Below are positions 4,718-7,554 of a stretch of 7,554 nucleotides of DNA, one piece after another. Made by a program: the position numbers and the translations under genes. How positions within the stretch are numbered: position 1 is the first letter of the stretch; every line of letters starts with the position of its first letter. Below the pieces are notes generated by a model, which worked only from the letters and a program-made list of their open reading frames with translations, searched no databases and had not been told where the DNA came from. The DNA comes from JAJFTV01 sp964532655 (GTDB lineage: Bacteria > Chloroflexota > Anaerolineae > Anaerolineales > Anaerolineaceae): positions 1 through 7,554 of the forward strand of contig CAZHMZ010000172.1 of NCBI GenBank assembly GCA_964532655.1, written 5' to 3'.

Positions 4718-7554
4718 TTACGGTTGCTCTGTCGGGGTCTCGCTGGGGGTTGGCGTCTGCGAAGGCGGTATCACCTCAGTGGTCGATGTCTGCGTTGGCG
4801 GCAGGGTAGCCGTGGGCGTGCTGGTTGAGGTGGGTGTCACCGTTGGCGAAGCAGTCTGTGTTGGTGTAGCGGTGGGTACCTTGATATTCAGGTGAATCTT
4901 CTTTTCCGCATAGGTGCCTTCAGTGCTGCGCATGTAGATACGCAGGGTGATGATACCCGGCTTTACGTCAGACAGATCCCATGTGTAAATCCGCTCCGGC
5001 GGATCATACTGTTCGGTGATTTTATTGAGCAGATTGTTCCACTCAGACGGATCATCGCCCACTCCCCAATCCAGGCGGTACTGTTTGAAGTTTTCCGTGG
5101 CTGTGATGAGGGCATAAATATCCAGCGGATTGGTGGTGATGGTCTGTCCTTCTTCCAGGTTGGCAAACAGGATGCGCGGTCTGGGATCATCCATGGTGCA
5201 CTCACGTTTGGGAACGAACAGGATCGGGTCGTCAAATCCCATGGAGTCCGCCCATTCCTGCCCTTCCTGGGTGTCCTGGATCCACTTTTTGGCCCATGAT
5301 TCTTTTACATTGAGCACAAAATCATCGGCGGTAAAGTCGCCGCACTCAGCCGATGCTTTCAGACCGGTCCAGGTGTCAATCTGTGTTTTCACCCACAAAT
5401 CTTCACTCTTCTTTTTGGGAAGCTGATCGGAGGCAAAGATCTCACTGTATTGCGATGGGCACCACTCTGATGGGCGCGTTCCGGAGTAAGTACACACCAC
5501 CTCATCCACGATACCGTCCGGGCGTCTGAAGTTGGAATAATTTCCGCCGGTCAGTTGGTTCACGGCCGTTTGCATGTATTGCGACCAGATGGGAGCAGCA
5601 CCGGTCAACCCGGTGGTGTTGACCATGGGTGTGTAATCGGGGTTGCCCACCCATACACCCACTGCCAGATCAGGCGAATAACCTACCGTCCAGTTATCAC
5701 GGAAATCGTTGGTGGTACCGGTTTTCACCGCCGCCTGAAACGGCAGATTCAGCACTGAGTTGGAGCCAAACATGGGTGTCCGGGCTGCATTATCCGAAAG
5801 AATGGAGCTCATGATATAAGCATGTTCCGGTCGGATCACCTGCTTGCCTTCGGTCTGCTCGTGTTCGTACACCACATTTCCTTCATGATCCACGATTTTC
5901 AGAATAGCCACCGGTTCAATGTAACGTCCCTGATTGGCAAATACTGAAAACGCGTTGGTCAACTGCAGCAATGTCACCTCGCCGCCGCCTAAAGTAAGCG
6001 CGAGACCATAATCGGTTTGCGTCAGGGTGGTGATCCCCATCCGTTTGGCAAAATTGATCAAACCGTCAGCCTCAGAGGTATCCGGGTTGTCATACACACC
6101 CACAAATTGCAGCGTCTTGACCGCCGGCACATTGTATGAGTTTGCCAGCGCGGTGCGCACGGTGACGGGACCGTGGAACCTGCCGTCATAGTTCACCGGC
6201 TGGTAGAGCGGGCCATTGTCATCCTCCAGTCCACTGGGGGTGAAATCGGTGGCCACATCCCAGATCAGCGTGGAGGCCGTCCAGCCTTTTTCGAAAGCGG
6301 CTGTATAGGTGAGCGGTTTGATGGCCGAACCAGGCTGGCGGGGATTGATCGCCATGTTGATCTGCCCGGAATCGGTTTCGTTGTAGAAATCCGGGGACCC
6401 CACCATGGCCAGTATTTCACCGGTGGTGGGTTGAATGGCAACCAGCGCTCCGCCGTGCACATTGCGATCCGCCAGCGTTTCCACCTGGTTTTTCAGGGTC
6501 TCTTCAGCTGCATCCTGCAGGGAGGGATCCAGGGTGGTGTAGACTGTGAAACCCGATGTATAAATGGTTTCTGCGCCAAACTGTTCTTCCAGCAGCATCC
6601 GAACGTAGTTCACCCAATGGGGGTGATCCATTACATTCTGGTCCATCTGAAAATCATACGCCTTGATATCATCCAGCGCCTGCGTGGCATTACCGGCGTT
6701 CACACACACCGGCTGATCGCTGGTAGATACATGGATGCAGTCTTTCTCTTCTGAAAGCTCGAACATCAGGACGATGACATCTTCATGACGTGCCAGTGTT
6801 TCCTCCCGATTGGTGAAGATGTCATAGACTGCCGGCAACTGTGGGATACCAGCCAGGAAACTGGCCTGCGCCAGATCTAACGAAGCAGCATCGGTGTGGA
6901 AATAGGTCTCAGCGGCCGCCTCTATGCCGTACGCCAGATAACCGTAGTTGTTTTCATTCAGATACAGCTCGAGGATTTCCTCTTTGCTGTACTTGCGGGT
7001 GATCTCGGCCGCCAGCACAATCTCGCGGGCCTTGCGGTAATAGGATTGCTCAATTCGTTCATCAGGTGTGAACAGCAGAGTTCTGGCGAGTTGTTGGGTG
7101 ATGGTGGAAGCGCCTGAAACGATCTCCTGGTTGGTGTAGTTCTGCCATAACGCACGTGCCAGTGCCATGGGATCATACCCTGGGTGATTGTAGAATTCCT
7201 TGTCCTCGGTGGCAATTGTGGCCGCGATGATATTCGGCGACATTTTATCCAGTGGGATGTAGGTACGCCGGCCGGCATTGGGATCCAGCACCTCATACAG
7301 TTCATTGCCTTCGCGATCCAGAATCCGGGTTGTTTCAAACTGAGAAGCCCGGTTTTTCAGATCATCGATTTCAGGCAGAGAAGCCAGGATGGAAAAATAC
7401 TGGTACACCACAAGCGAGGCGCCGATGATCAGAATACCCACCAGCCCGAACAGCATCACAATCCCGACCCGGTAGGCGCAGCCAAGATTCTTTTTCTTCT
7501 CCGGTGGAGCCGCATTGGGCGGGGCATTACGGGGGGTATATCGGCGTACAGGCG
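4718..7554 (-). CDS. Class A penicillin-binding protein (PBP1A-type transglycosylase/transpeptidase); N-terminus off the window
   Basis: This bifunctional enzyme polymerises lipid II into glycan strands and cross-links the peptides on the outer face of the membrane. Numbering from GTG 7459, a membrane helix spans about 2-22. The GT51 domain shows EDKEFYNHPG (85-94, catalytic E85), GASTITQQLARTLL (116-129) and RKARE (142-146, second Glu E146). The transpeptidase has the S378-A-I-K381 active-site motif, S441-Y-N443 and K579-T-G581, so both activities look intact. After this come a Cys-containing stretch (C656, C667, C706, C754), a predicted beta-rich domain (about 758-860) and a Pro/Thr-rich tail (862-913). 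The frame is open from 7459 to the window edge and encodes a basic, Pro-rich cytoplasmic tail including PPEKKKN. The GTG/ATG pair at 7459 would start the protein at the edge of the helix, so the real start is probably right of 7554. The gene converges on its neighbour with 10 bases between stops. Confidence 0.95.
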   Translation of the reverse strand, partial: PVRRYTPRNAPPNAAPPEKKKNLGCAYRVGIVMLFGLVGILIIGASLVVYQYFSILASLPEIDDLKNRASQFETTRILDREGNELYEVLDPNAGRRTYIPLDKMSPNIIAATIATEDKEFYNHPGYDPMALARALWQNYTNQEIVSGASTITQQLARTLLFTPDERIEQSYYRKAREIVLAAEITRKYSKEEILELYLNENNYGYLAYGIEAAAETYFHTDAASLDLAQASFLAGIPQLPAVYDIFTNREETLARHEDVIVLMFELSEEKDCIHVSTSDQPVCVNAGNATQALDDIKAYDFQMDQNVMDHPHWVNYVRMLLEEQFGAETIYTSGFTVYTTLDPSLQDAAEETLKNQVETLADRNVHGGALVAIQPTTGEILAMVGSPDFYNETDSGQINMAINPRQPGSAIKPLTYTAAFEKGWTASTLIWDVATDFTPSGLEDDNGPLYQPVNYDGRFHGPVTVRTALANSYNVPAVKTLQFVGVYDNPDTSEADGLINFAKRMGITTLTQTDYGLALTLGGGEVTLLQLTNAFSVFANQGRYIEPVAILKIVDHEGNVVYEHEQTEGKQVIRPEHAYIMSSILSDNAARTPMFGSNSVLNLPFQAAVKTGTTNDFRDNWTVGYSPDLAVGVWVGNPDYTPMVNTTGLTGAAPIWSQYMQTAVNQLTGGNYSNFRRPDGIVDEVVCTYSGTRPSEWCPSQYSEIFASDQLPKKKSEDLWVKTQIDTWTGLKASAECGDFTADDFVLNVKESWAKKWIQDTQEGQEWADSMGFDDPILFVPKRECTMDDPRPRILFANLEEGQTITTNPLDIYALITATENFKQYRLDWGVGDDPSEWNNLLNKITEQYDPPERIYTWDLSDVKPGIITLRIYMRSTEGTYAEKKIHLNIKVPTATPTQTASPTVTPTSTSTPTATLPPTQTSTTEVIPPSQTPTPSETPTEQP
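4721..4876 (-). repeat. Low-complexity Pro/Thr/Ser-rich coding repeat (PBP C-terminal tail)
   Basis: The last 52 residues of the PBP are almost all Pro, Thr and Ser with scattered Ala, Val and Glu, in imperfect units such as PTATPTQTASP and TPTPSETPT. On the + strand this appears as irregular GT/GGT-rich repeats. Such tails are common on exported Chloroflexota proteins and are usually read as extended, possibly glycosylated, wall-spanning segments. That role is inferred. Imperfect repeats of this kind tend to vary in length between strains. Confidence 0.8.

Noticed and set aside
6173..6754. 193-codon open frame on the plus strand opposite the PBP transpeptidase region
   Set aside because: The opposite strand encodes conserved PBP motifs across this stretch. 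This frame has no motif, no RBS that stands out and a Gly/His/Arg-rich shadow composition.
7457..7459. GTG at 7459 as true start of the PBP
   Set aside because: The frame continues open to the window edge, encoding a basic Pro-rich cytoplasmic tail. Starting at 7459 would begin at the membrane helix with no positive N-terminal residues, so the start is probably outside the window.
1..7554. Defence island, CRISPR array, mobile element or phage remnant
   Set aside because: No direct repeats with spacers, transposase, integrase or terminal inverted repeats were seen. The methylase-like gene is flanked by housekeeping genes, so a defence role is not supported by context.

Overview
The window looks like chromosomal DNA from a bacterium of the Chloroflexota, most likely an Anaerolineae-type lineage. 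This is inferred from three things: a class A penicillin-binding protein (PBP) with a Chloroflexota-style Pro/Thr-rich C-terminal tail, a ThyX protein made of two ThyX-like halves, and moderate G+C judged by eye. No marker gene such as rRNA is present, so the placement is provisional.

Layout: bases 1-865 (+) hold the 3' part of ribF (FMN adenylyltransferase/FAD synthetase; the start lies left of the window). One base later, 867-2300 (+) encode a tandem, two-domain FAD-dependent thymidylate synthase-like protein. The pair is probably co-transcribed and ends at a clear intrinsic terminator at 2338-2362. A third + strand gene (best start 2422, stop 4707) encodes a 761-residue protein resembling Zn-ribbon adenine DNA methylases, but its methyltransferase motifs are eroded. 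Its last codons contain a very strong hairpin followed by six Ts (4598-4640). Ten bases beyond its stop, a convergent gene on the - strand (4718 to beyond 7554) encodes a class A PBP that runs off the right edge.

How the genes fit: RibF makes FAD, which a ThyX-type enzyme uses to methylate dUMP, so ribF-thyX forms a plausible cofactor-and-consumer pair. The PBP polymerises and cross-links peptidoglycan outside the membrane and has no evident link to the other genes. The methylase-like gene has no defence or restriction partners in view, and its role is unknown.

Most interesting points: (1) the ThyX signature is split between the two halves, each keeping what the other has lost; (2) the methylase-like protein lacks a DPPY-type catalytic motif; (3) a terminator-like hairpin lies inside the coding end of that gene; (4) the riboflavin kinase half of RibF lacks its hallmark motifs. 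No tRNA, rRNA, CRISPR array, insertion sequence or phage gene was seen. There is no gene-free stretch over about 125 bases.
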